Shown: positions 7,676 through 16,636 of the stretch, piece after piece
Numbering within the stretch: the first letter of the stretch is position 1
Layout: each line of letters starts with the position of its first letter
Assembly (NCBI GenBank): GCA_024998625.1
Contig: JACOEL010000011.1
Span: 1 to 64,000, forward strand
DNA from: Nitrospira sp.
Lineage (GTDB): Bacteria; Nitrospirota; Nitrospiria; Nitrospirales; Nitrospiraceae
Length of the DNA stretch: 64,000 bases
Direction of reading: 5' to 3'
Position numbers and translations under genes: made by a program
Notes under the pieces: generated by a model
What the model was told of the DNA's origin: nothing
The model's database searches: none
Seen by the model: the letters and a program-made list of their open reading frames with translations, nothing else

Positions 7676-8938
7676 ATGAACCCGTCAAGAACGACTTTCA
7701 CTGCGGTACGGGCTTGCGCCGTAATCCTTTTAACTGCCTGTGTGTCTCCGGCCTGGTGCCTGGACGGATCGCCCGATTCGGTGGACCAGGGCCGAGTCCG
7801 TGCGCGCGCATTGGGTCTGCACCCCGGACAATTTCAGCCCGGTCCCTTGAATGCCATCACCGATGTGCCGGGGGTCAAGGTCGGCCAGGTGACGCTGATG
7901 CAAGGAGACGGCCCCCTGCAGCCCGGACAGGGACCGGTCAGAACCGGCGTCACGGTCATCGTGCCCCGAGATGATGTGTGGCACAAGAAAGTCCCGGCCG
8001 GAGCCTTTGTCCTGAACGGCACTGGAGAAATGACGGGGCTGTCCTGGATCGCAGAATCGGGCTTTCTCGAATACCCCATCGCGCTGACCAACACCCTCAA
8101 CGTGCCCCGGGTGGCCAATGGCGTGATCAGCTGGATGCTCAAGCAATATCCCGGCATCGGCATTACCGACGACACCCTGGCCCCCGTCGTGGCGGAATGT
8201 GACGACGGGCGATTGAATGACATCCAAGGCCGCCATGTCTCGGAAACCGATGTCATGCGGGCCTTGGATGAGGCTTCCTCAGGCCCTGTGGCGGAAGGCA
8301 GCGTGGGAGCCGGAACCGGCATGATCACCTATGGATTCAAAGGCGGCATCGGCACGGCCTCGCGGCGGCTCCCTGAAGCCAATGGAGGATTTACGATCGG
8401 GGTGTTGGTGAATGCCAACCATGGCCGCAGACCAGAGCTCACCATGGGCGGGGTACCGGTTGGACAACGGTATGGTGCCGCTCCAACCCAGTCCAGCCTG
8501 TCGCCGAATCAGAATTCGAGCTCCCTTCACGCCCGCGAAGGAACCAGCGGCAACGCCGAAGGGTCGATCATCATCGTCATCGCCACCGATGCACCGTTGG
8601 ACAGTCGGCAACTGACTCGCCTTGGGAAACGTGCCGCGCTAGGGCTCGCCAGAACCGGCTCAACTGCTCGCCATGGAAGCGGGGATTTCATGCTGGCCTT
8701 CTCCACCGGAAACGTTATCCCCCATTACCCGTCGGAGCCCATCTTTTCACTCACCCATCTGGCCGACACCCATCTCAATTCGGTGATGACCGCCACGGTT
8801 GAGGCAACAGAAGAAGCGATCCTGAATGCGCTCACCGGAGCCACCACCGTCACCGGGCGCGACGGGTTTCGTGCCGAAGCCATCTCCATCTCTCGCCTGC
8901 GAGAGCTTCTATCCGCCGGTGCCACGCCCGAGCCCTAA
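7676..8938 (+). CDS. P1 family (DmpA-like) aminopeptidase, exported, 420 aa
   Basis: The DmpA/BapA Ntn-hydrolase family comprises self-cleaving L-aminopeptidases/D-esterases. The fold motif NAITDVPGVKVGQ and the GAGTGM loop are present. The autoproteolytic site is Gly296-Ser297 in AEGSIIIVIATDAP, where Ser becomes the N-terminal nucleophile. A signal peptide (residues 1 to about 28, ending AWC) predicts export. ATG 7676 is chosen because it starts this leader and follows the upstream stop with GAGGAG nearby. It probably degrades or trims short peptides in the periplasm. Confidence 0.88.
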   Translation: MNPSRTTFTAVRACAVILLTACVSPAWCLDGSPDSVDQGRVRARALGLHPGQFQPGPLNAITDVPGVKVGQVTLMQGDGPLQPGQGPVRTGVTVIVPRDDVWHKKVPAGAFVLNGTGEMTGLSWIAESGFLEYPIALTNTLNVPRVANGVISWMLKQYPGIGITDDTLAPVVAECDDGRLNDIQGRHVSETDVMRALDEASSGPVAEGSVGAGTGMITYGFKGGIGTASRRLPEANGGFTIGVLVNANHGRRPELTMGGVPVGQRYGAAPTQSSLSPNQNSSSLHAREGTSGNAEGSIIIVIATDAPLDSRQLTRLGKRAALGLARTGSTARHGSGDFMLAFSTGNVIPHYPSEPIFSLTHLADTHLNSVMTATVEATEEAILNALTGATTVTGRDGFRAEAISISRLRELLSAGATPEP

Positions 8939-9032
8939 CAGCGCGGCATGTCTCGGCTGAACCTCCGGCACCTTGCAATTGCACGGAGCCACGGCTATTC
9001 TCCTGGCTTGTCCGTATGTCATCCGGAGGGCT

Positions 9033-9260
9033 ATGACTGATTATCCTATCGGAGGTGGCCTCACACTTCTGACCGCGCTTGAAAAAAACGGGAAGTTTGC
9101 AGAATTTCTACAAACGCGCATGACGCAAGCACTGGAAACCCAAGACCCGACCGAACTCCACTACTTGCTCGCCCAGCTCGATGACTACCATTCGTATATG
9201 TGGCGCTATTACAAGAAACTCGCATCGGATCGACCTGAGCGCATGAATCCGGGCGTCTGA
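9033..9260 (+). CDS. Small hypothetical protein, 75 aa
   Basis: Not recognised. A helical, acidic-to-neutral cytosolic protein rich in aromatic residues (HYLLAQLDDYHSYMWRYY). The start is decided by GGAGGG 7 bases before ATG 9033. It sits between the P1 peptidase and the FIST protein with gaps of 94 and 47 bases. Confidence 0.6.
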   Translation: MTDYPIGGGLTLLTALEKNGKFAEFLQTRMTQALETQDPTELHYLLAQLDDYHSYMWRYYKKLASDRPERMNPGV

Positions 9261-9307
9261 CCGCCCCAGGCAAGTGACGCCCTGATCCTATCGGCAAAGA
9301 TAGACCT

Positions 9308-10534
9308 GTGATTCTGACACCTCCATCAACACTGCGGTTCGCCTCCGCCCTCACCCATCAGGCTGACGCAGAGGCTGCAGCGGATGAATTGATCCGAGCC
9401 ATTCGTGGGCAGTTGGGCTCCTCCCGCATTGACGTCGCCTTCCTGTTTATCTCCGCCCAACATACCGATCAGGCCGATACGCTCTCGCAGGCACTCCGCA
9501 CGGCACTCGAGCCCGATACCCTGGTCGGCTGTACAGGAGAGGGAGTCATTGCCACTGGACGAGAAGTCGAAACGGGACCGGCCGCAACCCTGTGGGCGGC
9601 CCATTTGCCGGGAATCATCGCGCATCCGTTACGACTGTCGTTTTCAAGCGTCCATGATCAGTTTTCACTGCGCGACTGGCCTGAACTGGACTATAAGGGC
9701 AAGTCGGCCCCCGTCATGCTCCTCTTCGCAGATCCCTTCTCCACCCCGCTGCAAGACGTGTTGGGCGTCATCGAGGAGCGTTACCCGCAAGCTCGTGCAC
9801 TCGGTGGGCTGGCGGGTGGCGGGCAGGATCTTGCCGAGAATCGCCTGTTTCTGGATGACGAGGTGTACAGCGACGGCTTGGTCGGTGTCGCGCTCTCCGG
9901 AAACATCTCGGTTCGCACCGTTATTTCGCAAGGCTGTCGCCCGATCGGAGACCGGTTCATTGTCACAAAGGCGGAGCACAACGTCATTCAAGAGCTCGGC
10001 GGAATCCCGGCCTTGCATTGTCTGCAAACTGTCTTCGGGCAACTCTCCATGGAGGAACGCGCGCAGGCTCAGCGGGCGCTCCATATCGGTATCGCCATGG
10101 ATGAGCAACGCGCGCAATTTACCCGGGGGGATTTTCTGATCCGCAATCTACTTGGAGCAGACCAGCAGACGGGGGCCATCGTCGTCGGTGACGTCATCCA
10201 GGAAGGACAAACCGTTCAATTTCAAGTTCGGGACGCACAGTCCGCAGACGAGGATCTCCACGCGTTACTCGCCGCTTCCCGTCTGGAGGAATCACAACGG
10301 CCACTGGGGGCGCTGCTGTTCAGTTGTTGCGGACGCGGGAAAGGACTCTTCGGGGTTCCCAACCACGACGCCTCTGTCCTGGGGGAACAATTGGGCGCTA
10401 TTCCTCTGGCGGGTTTTTTCGCGCAGGGCGAATTGGGACCGGTCGGCGGACGTAATTTTCTCCACGGTTATACGGCGAGCATCGCCATCTTTTCTGAACC
10501 GGATCGATCAGACACACAAGGCTCGAATCATTGA
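9308..10534 (+). CDS. FIST domain sensory protein, 408 aa
   Basis: Contains a FIST_N region (about residues 30-225, with [21 protein letters not shown] and ALGGLAGGG) and a FIST_C region (about 230-395, with [14 protein letters not shown] and [16 protein letters not shown]). FIST domains are predicted small-ligand (amino-acid) sensors and are often linked to signalling modules. Here it stands alone without kinase or cyclase domains. The GTG at 9308 gives the family N-terminus; its RBS is weak. The stop lies just before the FKBP gene. Confidence 0.88.
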   Translation: MILTPPSTLRFASALTHQADAEAAADELIRAIRGQLGSSRIDVAFLFISAQHTDQADTLSQALRTALEPDTLVGCTGEGVIATGREVETGPAATLWAAHLPGIIAHPLRLSFSSVHDQFSLRDWPELDYKGKSAPVMLLFADPFSTPLQDVLGVIEERYPQARALGGLAGGGQDLAENRLFLDDEVYSDGLVGVALSGNISVRTVISQGCRPIGDRFIVTKAEHNVIQELGGIPALHCLQTVFGQLSMEERAQAQRALHIGIAMDEQRAQFTRGDFLIRNLLGADQQTGAIVVGDVIQEGQTVQFQVRDAQSADEDLHALLAASRLEESQRPLGALLFSCCGRGKGLFGVPNHDASVLGEQLGAIPLAGFFAQGELGPVGGRNFLHGYTASIAIFSEPDRSDTQGSNH

Positions 10535-10593
10535 CTACCGTCAGCGTATACAGGTCACGCCCCCGGACCTGCAGACTGGACAAGGGCACCTCT

Positions 10594-11037
10594 ATGAACA
10601 CTCGCTTCTGGCTGACGACTTGCGGTATCGTGGGATTCTTATTCCTGACCATAGGGAGACCAATCATGGCACAGAGTGAACAAACCGCCTCAACGCCTGA
10701 AATCACAACCGTTTCCGGCCTGACCTACACAAACGTCGTAGTGGGCACAGGCCGTGAGGCTGCCGCGGGAAACCTGGTGACCGTCCACTATACCGGCTGG
10801 CTGACCAACGGGAAAAAATTCGATAGCTCCGTTGACCGCAGCGAGCCGTTCTCCTTTCCACTCGGTGCCGGCAGGGTCATCAAGGGATGGGATGAAGGCG
10901 TCGCGGGAATGAAAGTCGGCGGAAAACGGAAGCTGACCATTCCTTCGCAACTTGGATACGGCGCGCGTGGAGCCGGCGGCGTGATCCCGCCTAATGCGAC
11001 CCTCGTCTTCGACGTGGAACTGCTGGAAGTCCAGTAG
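10594..11037 (+). CDS. Exported FKBP-type peptidyl-prolyl isomerase, 147 aa
   Basis: A cleavable signal peptide (residues 1-26, ending IMAQS) precedes one FKBP domain with the canonical [18 protein letters not shown], 'F.LG.G.VI.GWDEGV.GMKVG', GYGARG and '[16 protein letters not shown]'. It catalyses cis-trans isomerisation of Xaa-Pro bonds, here in the periplasm. ATG 10594 is preferred over an upstream TTG because only it starts the leader directly. The domain is complete. Confidence 0.93.
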   Translation: MNTRFWLTTCGIVGFLFLTIGRPIMAQSEQTASTPEITTVSGLTYTNVVVGTGREAAAGNLVTVHYTGWLTNGKKFDSSVDRSEPFSFPLGAGRVIKGWDEGVAGMKVGGKRKLTIPSQLGYGARGAGGVIPPNATLVFDVELLEVQ

Positions 11038-11092
11038 GACCGTTTTACACGCGCAGGCATTCACTCACCACCGTGGACGTTAGACGCACCTG

Positions 11093-12202
11093 ATGAAACA
11101 GACACCCCTCATCGACGCTCACCGCAAAGCCCATGGCAAACTCGTCGACTTTGCAGGCTGGGAAATGCCCATCCAATATTCCGGCGTAGTGGACGAATAT
11201 CAGACCGTCCGCCGGCACGCAGGACTGTTCGATGTGAGTCATATGGGGCGCATCAGCGTTACCGGGCCTGGCTCGTTGGCATTTTTGCAGCGCGTCACCA
11301 CGAACGATGTGTCCAAACTGTCCGTGCGTCAATCGCATTACTCCATGATCTGTGCCCCGAACGGCGGCATCAAAGACGACATCTTCGTCTACCACGTGAA
11401 GCCGTATGAGTTTCTGGTTTGCGTGAACGCCTCGAACCGGGAAAAGATTGTGGCATGGCTGCACGAGAAGGTTGCGCAGGCCCAGGGCTGCAAAGTCCAG
11501 GACCAGTCAGCGTCCCTCGCGCAAATCGCGATCCAAGGTCCGGCTTCACGTGACATCCTGGCAGCCGCCGGCCTTGCAGACCTCACGACGCTGAAAATTC
11601 GTCACTGCCTGGACGCCACGCTCTGTGGTCATTCACTGTTGGTGACACGGACCGGGTATACCGGCGAGTTGGGATATGAGGTGTATCTTCCGGCAGCGGG
11701 GGCGCCGACAGTCTGGGATCGACTCCTCGAAGCGGGACGTCCACTGGGGATTAAGCCGGCAGGGTTAGGCGCACGTGATTTGCTCCGGCTCGAAATGGCC
11801 TACCTGCTCTATGGCAACGACATGAATGAGGAAACAACTCCCATCGAGGCCGGGGCGGAATGGGTTGTGAAATTCGATAAGGGAGACTTCATCGGCCGGA
11901 CTGAATTGCTTGCCCAACAATCACAGGGAGCAGCACGACGGCTCGTGGCGTTCGAGCTCGTCGAAAAGGCTGTGCCGCGTCACGGATTCAAAATTCTGAG
12001 TGCACAGGTACCTCATGCTGAAATCGGTGAAGTCACCAGCGGAAACCTGTCGCCCTTGCTGCAAAAAGGTATCGGTATGGGGTATGTCACGCCCACTGCA
12101 GCCCAACCAGGGTCGTCCATTCTGATCGATATTCGAGGCAAGACTTGCCCCGCCGCCGTCGTGAAACCACCGTTTTACAAGAAACCCGCGGGCACGCCGT
12201 AA
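11093..12202 (+). CDS. gcvT: Glycine cleavage system T protein (aminomethyltransferase)
   Basis: Transfers the methylene group from the aminomethyl-lipoyl H protein to tetrahydrofolate, releasing ammonia. A normal-length (369 aa) GcvT with HRKAHGKLVDFAGWEMPIQY at the N-terminus, FDVSHMGRI, RTGYTGELGYEVY, GLGARDLLRLE and the C-terminal IGMGYV motif. It is followed 3 bases later by a Nudix hydrolase. The P protein gene is 5 kb away on the other strand (17283-20168). No gcvH or lpd gene is seen between, so the system is split in this genome. Confidence 0.95.
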   Translation: MKQTPLIDAHRKAHGKLVDFAGWEMPIQYSGVVDEYQTVRRHAGLFDVSHMGRISVTGPGSLAFLQRVTTNDVSKLSVRQSHYSMICAPNGGIKDDIFVYHVKPYEFLVCVNASNREKIVAWLHEKVAQAQGCKVQDQSASLAQIAIQGPASRDILAAAGLADLTTLKIRHCLDATLCGHSLLVTRTGYTGELGYEVYLPAAGAPTVWDRLLEAGRPLGIKPAGLGARDLLRLEMAYLLYGNDMNEETTPIEAGAEWVVKFDKGDFIGRTELLAQQSQGAARRLVAFELVEKAVPRHGFKILSAQVPHAEIGEVTSGNLSPLLQKGIGMGYVTPTAAQPGSSILIDIRGKTCPAAVVKPPFYKKPAGTP

Positions 12203-12205
12203 GTC

Positions 12206-12724
12206 ATGGTGAAACCGATCTACAAGGGCACGGTGGTCACGCTCAACGTCGATACGGTTCGCCTGCCGAACGGCCATACAATCGATCTGGAAATCATCCG
12301 CCATCCCGGTGCCTCCGCCGTCGTTCCCCTGAAAGAAGATGGAACGGTCGTGCTGATCCGTCAATTCCGTCATGCGGCGAACGGTTTTATTTACGAAATA
12401 CCCGCCGGGAAACTCCATCCGAAAGAAGACCCGTTCGACTGTGCGGCCCGCGAACTCGAAGAGGAGATCGGCTACAAGGCCGGTCGCTTCGAACTCCTCT
12501 CCAGCATTTTCACCGCGCCGGGATTTGCGGATGAAGTCATCCACATCTATCTTGCAACGGGCCTGACGATCGGCACGCAAAATCTGGATCAGGATGAAGT
12601 TCTAGAAGTGGTGGAAATGCCTCTCCGTGAGGCTATTGCGAAAATTGAGGATGGAACCATTCGGGACGGAAAAACGATCGTAGGGCTACAAGCAGTCTAT
12701 ATTCGTCAGGAGCGATACCGGTAG
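12206..12724 (+). CDS. Nudix hydrolase, ADP-ribose pyrophosphatase type, 172 aa
   Basis: The Nudix box is complete near residues 70-95: a Gly-start, the Glu, then ARELEEEIGY. It is preceded by VVLIRQFRHAANGFIYEIPAGK, typical of the ADP-ribose/ADP-sugar pyrophosphatase subgroup (NudF-like). It probably hydrolyses ADP-ribose or related nucleoside diphosphate derivatives in the cytosol. The start lies 3 bases after gcvT, so the two are one transcript. A strong hairpin follows the stop. Confidence 0.9.
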   Translation: MVKPIYKGTVVTLNVDTVRLPNGHTIDLEIIRHPGASAVVPLKEDGTVVLIRQFRHAANGFIYEIPAGKLHPKEDPFDCAARELEEEIGYKAGRFELLSSIFTAPGFADEVIHIYLATGLTIGTQNLDQDEVLEVVEMPLREAIAKIEDGTIRDGKTIVGLQAVYIRQERYR

Positions 12725-12733
12725 ACGACTCAA

Positions 12734-12764
12734 GAGGTCTCCCACCTCCAGGATGGGAGACCTC
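12734..12764. terminator. 11-bp perfect hairpin between convergent genes
   Basis: GAGGTCTCCCA (12734-12744) and TGGGAGACCTC (12754-12764) pair perfectly around a 9-nt loop, between the convergent Nudix gene and the repeat-protein gene. It lacks a U-tract on either side, so it may be a bidirectional, non-canonical terminator. Confidence 0.6.
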
Positions 12765-12800
12765 CCAAGCCAGCTAGCCTCGCCAGAAACGGTGTAGTGT

Positions 12801-13025
12801 TTAGTGGCCGCCCTTCTTCTCTTCCTTCTTCTTGTCGTCACCGAACACGGTCTGGGACAGGTGGCCACCCTTCTTCTCTTCCTTCTTCTTCTCTTCACCG
12901 AAGAGGGTCTGGGAGAAATGGCCGCCCTTTTTCTCTTCCTTCTTCTTGTCGTCACCGGCGAACGAAGGAGCGCTGAACGCAACCAACAATGCAGCCGCCA
13001 TCACCGTCAACATCATCTTCTTCAT
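12801..13025 (-). CDS. Small exported Lys/Glu repeat protein, 74 aa
   Basis: A signal peptide of 23 residues (ending PSFAG) is followed by three tandem units of the form [D/E][D/E]KKKEEKKGGH, joined by HFSQTLFG or HLSQTVFG linkers. The mature protein is almost entirely charged, low-complexity and about 50 residues long. AGGAGGT just before the ATG is a very strong ribosome binding site, hinting at high expression. No family or function is recognised. His, Lys and Glu richness would suit metal or polyanion binding in the periplasm, but that is speculation. Confidence 0.75.
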   Translation of the reverse strand: MKKMMLTVMAAALLVAFSAPSFAGDDKKKEEKKGGHFSQTLFGEEKKKEEKKGGHLSQTVFGDDKKKEEKKGGH

Positions 13026-13264
13026 TCTGACTTACCTCCTGTTAGGTTTGAAATGAGCAACGACCGACGGCACTTCGATAAAGCAAAGTTCTTGCCTCAT
13101 ACATGCGCAGATCTAAACTATTGTTTTTTCGGACATGTCATTCATAGCACTTTGTAATGCTACAGAAAGCCCAGCTCGATTCTGTGGCAGAATAGCCTGG
13201 ACGATACTAAACCGCCTCATCAGTCGATTTAGAAGGTACGACCAGGCATGCTCTCACGACCATA

Positions 13265-13810
13265 ATGCCAGAACAACCTCCCCTGCCGGATCATCTCGGC
13301 CCGGAACTCAGCATCGTATTTGTGGGTATCAATCCTGGGCTACGCTCAGCCGCGCTGGGTCACCACTACGCGGGACCTTCGAATCGTTTCTGGAAACTGA
13401 TTTACGACGCGAACCTCGTGCCGGAACCACTGAGCTATCGAGATGACAGGCGACTTCCGGAATGGGGATTGGGACTCACCAATCTGGTCAGCCGATCGAC
13501 AGCGAGCATGGAGAGTCTCACGCCGCAGGATTATGCAGCCGGTCGACTTGCGCTCATGAGGAAACTTCTCCGGTATCGTCCGCGTGTTGTCGCCCTACTC
13601 GGCATGACGCTCTACCCCATCCTCTTTCCACTCGACCCAAAACAGACAGGACAAAAACCAGGTCTGCAAGCAGCGACACTGTACGATTCCCGTGTCGTGC
13701 TACTCCCCAACCCGAGTGGGCGAAACGCATCCTATCCCTACCATTCCATGTTGGAGGCTTTTCGTACGCTGGCACCGTGGGCCAGGAACGGCCCCATGAG
13801 TCCTCCCTGA
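13265..13810 (+). CDS. mug: G/U(T) mismatch-specific DNA glycosylase (Mug/TDG family)
   Basis: Removes uracil or thymine opposite guanine and ethenocytosine during base-excision repair. The catalytic motif GINPG (about residues 20-24, Asn is the key residue) and the C-terminal minor-groove loop PNPSGRNAS are both present. The N-terminal half also carries HYAGPSNRFWKL, typical of the family. At 181 aa it has usual length. Codon usage is like the neighbours. It stands alone between a divergent repeat-protein gene and a TPR gene. Confidence 0.88.
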   Translation: MPEQPPLPDHLGPELSIVFVGINPGLRSAALGHHYAGPSNRFWKLIYDANLVPEPLSYRDDRRLPEWGLGLTNLVSRSTASMESLTPQDYAAGRLALMRKLLRYRPRVVALLGMTLYPILFPLDPKQTGQKPGLQAATLYDSRVVLLPNPSGRNASYPYHSMLEAFRTLAPWARNGPMSPP

Positions 13811-13910
13811 CTATCCTCTCTTCACACCATGCGCTCCGCTGGAATTCCGCCGGGGATCTGCTGTAGAATTTGCGGCTGATTTCATTCCGGCACACCGAAA
13901 CGGTCACTCC

Positions 13911-14552
13911 ATGAAATGTCTTCCCATCGCGATGAGCCTTGCTATCGCGCTGGCATTCATTGCCGAGCTGGCTTCCGCTGGCACCTCGGTTCAACAACTC
14001 ACGGCCGATGCGATGCACGAATGTGCGCTGGGCCGTCAAGCTCAGACCCGTGCGGAGCGCGTTCAACACTTCGCACAAGGTCAAGCGTTTGGAGAACAGG
14101 CGGTCGAAAAAGACGACTTATCGCCTGATGCCCACTTCTCGCTGTTTTGTAACCTTGGTGAGCAACTGCGGATCGACGGGGAAAGCCTGACCTCGCTCTT
14201 CGGATTCCGACGCATGATGAAGGAGTTGAACCGCACCCTCGAACTGGCTCCGGACCATTTGGACGCCCTCTCAGCCAAGGGAACCGTTCTCGTTCGCATT
14301 CCGGCATTCATGGGTGGGGATAAAGAAAAGGGGGAGACGCTGCTGCGTGAGGTCATTGCCAGAGAACCGGCTGCCGTCAATGCCCGATTGAGCCTTGCAA
14401 AGAGTTATTGCGCCAATGGGCGACATGAAGAAGCGGTCGCGATAGCGACAAAGGCGCTGGATCTCGCGCAAAGCCTTCAACGCGCAGACTTCATTCCCGA
14501 AGCCCGGCAAGTGTTGTCCCAGTTGCGAGCCCAAGCGGCCAAAGGTAATTGA
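13911..14552 (+). CDS. Exported TPR-like protein, 213 aa
   Basis: A signal peptide (about residues 1-23, ending ELASAG) is followed by helical repeats of TPR type: 'ALGRQAQTRAERVQHFAQG', 'LNRTLELAPDHLDALSAKG' and 'VNARLSLAKSYCANGRHEEA'. It is probably a periplasmic scaffold. It resembles small TPR proteins that carry three to four repeats, and no enzymatic residues are visible. A TAGAAT hexamer at about 13865 could be its -10. Confidence 0.75.
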   Translation: MKCLPIAMSLAIALAFIAELASAGTSVQQLTADAMHECALGRQAQTRAERVQHFAQGQAFGEQAVEKDDLSPDAHFSLFCNLGEQLRIDGESLTSLFGFRRMMKELNRTLELAPDHLDALSAKGTVLVRIPAFMGGDKEKGETLLREVIAREPAAVNARLSLAKSYCANGRHEEAVAIATKALDLAQSLQRADFIPEARQVLSQLRAQAAKGN

Positions 14553-14593
14553 ACAGCCGCTTCTCCCACTCTCCTGAAATCAGGTCTTCCGAC

Positions 14594-15526
14594 TTACAAA
14601 CGTTGCGGCGGTTCCAACTGCCTGACCCCGGATCGACATAACTGCTCGATGTCATCTTTAGTCGGCATCGACTCCTGTGCCCCACGTCCGGTGGTGGCCA
14701 ACGCACCGGCCGCATTGGCCCGCTCGATCGCATTCTTGATCGGTACCCCTTCCGCCACAGCACAGGCCAAAGCACCGTTAAACGCATCTCCGGCGCCCGT
14801 CGAATCAATCGTCTCGACCAGAAAGCCGGGGATATGGGTCACATCGTTACCAAGCGTCAGGAACGCCCCGTCTGGGCCGCAGGTCACGACCACGGTGCCG
14901 GCTCCACGATCAGTGAGAATCCGTGCCGCCTCTGCCGGATCCGCCAAACCGGTCAACGTCTGCGCTTCGCTTTCGTTGGGAGTGAGGATATCGACCAATC
15001 GTAGGAGGTCTGACGGCAATGAAGCCGCCGGAGCCGGATTAAGAATCGTGGTGAGACCATATTCGCGGCCAAGTCTCAATGCTTCCAAAACAGTCTCCAG
15101 CGGAATTTCCATTTGAACCAGCAGGACTTGTGCTCCGGCCATTAACTCATGATGCTGCCGCAGATCTGCTGGCGTCAAACGCCCATTGCTCCCCGGCACG
15201 ACCACGATCTGATTCTCCCCAGCCTGGTCGACGAGAATTATCGCAACTCCGGTAGGGAACGCGGCATCGCGAAGAAGGATCGGGCGCAACAGCCCCTGCG
15301 CGGCTAGGTGCTGTTCGATCAACCGTCCATTGGCATCCGTTCCCAGCTTGCTGAGAAATGCGACCTCCGCTCCGGCACGGGCTGCCGCTACGGCCTGATT
15401 TGCGCCCTTGCCGCCGAATGATTGGGCAAACCGGTATCCGAGAACGGTTTCTCCTTGATTCGGCAAGCGATCGACCGACGCCACCAAATCGATATTGCTG
15501 GACCCGACCACTAGGATCATGGGCAC
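14594..15526 (-). CDS. rbsK: Ribokinase (PfkB family), 310 aa
   Basis: Phosphorylates ribose to ribose-5-phosphate using ATP. N-terminal VVGSSNIDLVASVDRLPNQG and FGGKGANQAVAAARAG are the ribokinase sugar-binding signature. The C-terminal DSTGAGDAFNGALA contains the catalytic Asp and anion hole. Length is normal. Its start overlaps the end of the nucleoside hydrolase by 10 bases, so the two are coupled: the hydrolase frees ribose, the kinase traps it. Confidence 0.92.
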   Translation of the reverse strand: MPMILVVGSSNIDLVASVDRLPNQGETVLGYRFAQSFGGKGANQAVAAARAGAEVAFLSKLGTDANGRLIEQHLAAQGLLRPILLRDAAFPTGVAIILVDQAGENQIVVVPGSNGRLTPADLRQHHELMAGAQVLLVQMEIPLETVLEALRLGREYGLTTILNPAPAASLPSDLLRLVDILTPNESEAQTLTGLADPAEAARILTDRGAGTVVVTCGPDGAFLTLGNDVTHIPGFLVETIDSTGAGDAFNGALACAVAEGVPIKNAIERANAAGALATTGRGAQESMPTKDDIEQLCRSGVRQLEPPQRL

Positions 15527-16503
15527 AGCCGGTTGCGTAAGAGACGCAGCGTCCGGTCGACATCGACATCAACGGCCACGCGCATGTTCGGACGTGCCTT
15601 CTCCTCCGGCGTGCGCAGGCGACGATCAGCGATGGTAATCCCCCGGGACGCGCGCCCGGCCATTTCAACCGACACATGTAATGGCTCCACCTTCAACAAG
15701 GAGGGATCGACGGCGGCCAGAACGGCCAACGGATCGTGGAAATAGAAGAGCCCATGCCCTTCAACCTTTTCAGCGAACTGGAATGCCTTCCGCGTCATGT
15801 CGGTCGTCATCCGGGCGAGCGGGGATCGCGATTCAGCGGCCCAAGTCATCAAGCTCTCTCTTGTCACTCCGACGCGGGTCGTCACGTCGAGTGGAATGAG
15901 GGTGAGCGGGAGCGAGGCCTGAAAGACTCGATGAGCCGCGTGCGGATCCACATACATATTGAATTCGGCTGCGGGCGCAACATTGCCGGGCACGCCGACC
16001 GCGCCCCCCATCACAATCACCGAACGAAACTTCTGAACCGTCAGGGGATTCACCTTAAGCGCCACGGCCACATTCGTCAGTGGTCCTAACGTGATCAACG
16101 TAACATCATCGGGATACCGGCGGACACATTCATTCCAAACATCCTGGGCGGTTGGGAGCACAGAAGGCAATCGGACCTGAGGGTATCGCGACGCCCCCTC
16201 AGCAGTCAGCACAGAGTCCAATTCGCCAAGTCCGTCACTCCCGTGGACCTGGACCGCTGTCACAAGATCCTCCGCCAAAGGCCGCGCCGCGCCCTGTCCG
16301 ACCAACAGTCTCGGGGGTGTCTGTACAACGTTCAGCAGGCGGAACAAATTCTTCGTCGCCTGTCCCACTGGCACATTCCCGCATACTGTGGTCACCCCGA
16401 CAACCTCCAATTCCGGCGAGGCGAACGCCAGCAACAGCGCCAGGGCGTCATCAACTCCTGGATCGGTATCGAGAATCACTTTCGTGGGGGAGGGGCTCTG
16501 CAT
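15517..16503 (-). CDS. Inosine-uridine-type nucleoside hydrolase, 328 aa
   Basis: Hydrolyses ribonucleosides to base plus ribose. The calcium-binding motif ILDTDPGVDDALAL lies at the N-terminus, with VTLITLGPLTNVAVAL in the middle and the HDPLAVLAAVDPSLL His-Asp motif towards the C-terminus. Family length is normal (IunH/CU-NH group). It is first gene of a two-gene nucleoside salvage operon with ribokinase. A short MITE-like element lies immediately upstream, ending the promoter region. Confidence 0.92.
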   Translation of the reverse strand: MQSPSPTKVILDTDPGVDDALALLLAFASPELEVVGVTTVCGNVPVGQATKNLFRLLNVVQTPPRLLVGQGAARPLAEDLVTAVQVHGSDGLGELDSVLTAEGASRYPQVRLPSVLPTAQDVWNECVRRYPDDVTLITLGPLTNVAVALKVNPLTVQKFRSVIVMGGAVGVPGNVAPAAEFNMYVDPHAAHRVFQASLPLTLIPLDVTTRVGVTRESLMTWAAESRSPLARMTTDMTRKAFQFAEKVEGHGLFYFHDPLAVLAAVDPSLLKVEPLHVSVEMAGRASRGITIADRRLRTPEEKARPNMRVAVDVDVDRTLRLLRNRLCP

Positions 16504-16505
16504 GC

Positions 16506-16610
16506 CTAGGGAAGGTCTGATTAATTCGATGTTCCCGACAACGATGGTTAAATTCTCGGTGTTTTAGACGCCGACCGATCAAAAGCGGGCATTAATCAGC
16601 CCTGCCCTAG
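16506..16610. mobile_element. MITE-like element with 16-bp TIRs and CTAG duplication
   Basis: The left end, 16506-16525, reads CTAGGGAAGGTCTGATTAAT. The reverse complement of the right end, 16591-16610, matches it at 18 of 20 positions. Each outer CTAG can be read as a 4-bp target duplication, leaving a 97-bp element (16510-16606) with 16-bp terminal inverted repeats. It carries no gene and lies between the start of the nucleoside hydrolase gene and the stop of the downstream-facing 16637 gene, so it may supply promoter or terminator sequence. Confidence 0.7.
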
Positions 16611-16636
16611 AAAATCTGATGGGGAATCGACCCCTA

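Noticed and set aside
12801-13025. Short tandem DNA repeats considered as a CRISPR array
   Set aside because: The units are in frame, code for a charged repeat peptide and lack unique spacers of constant length.
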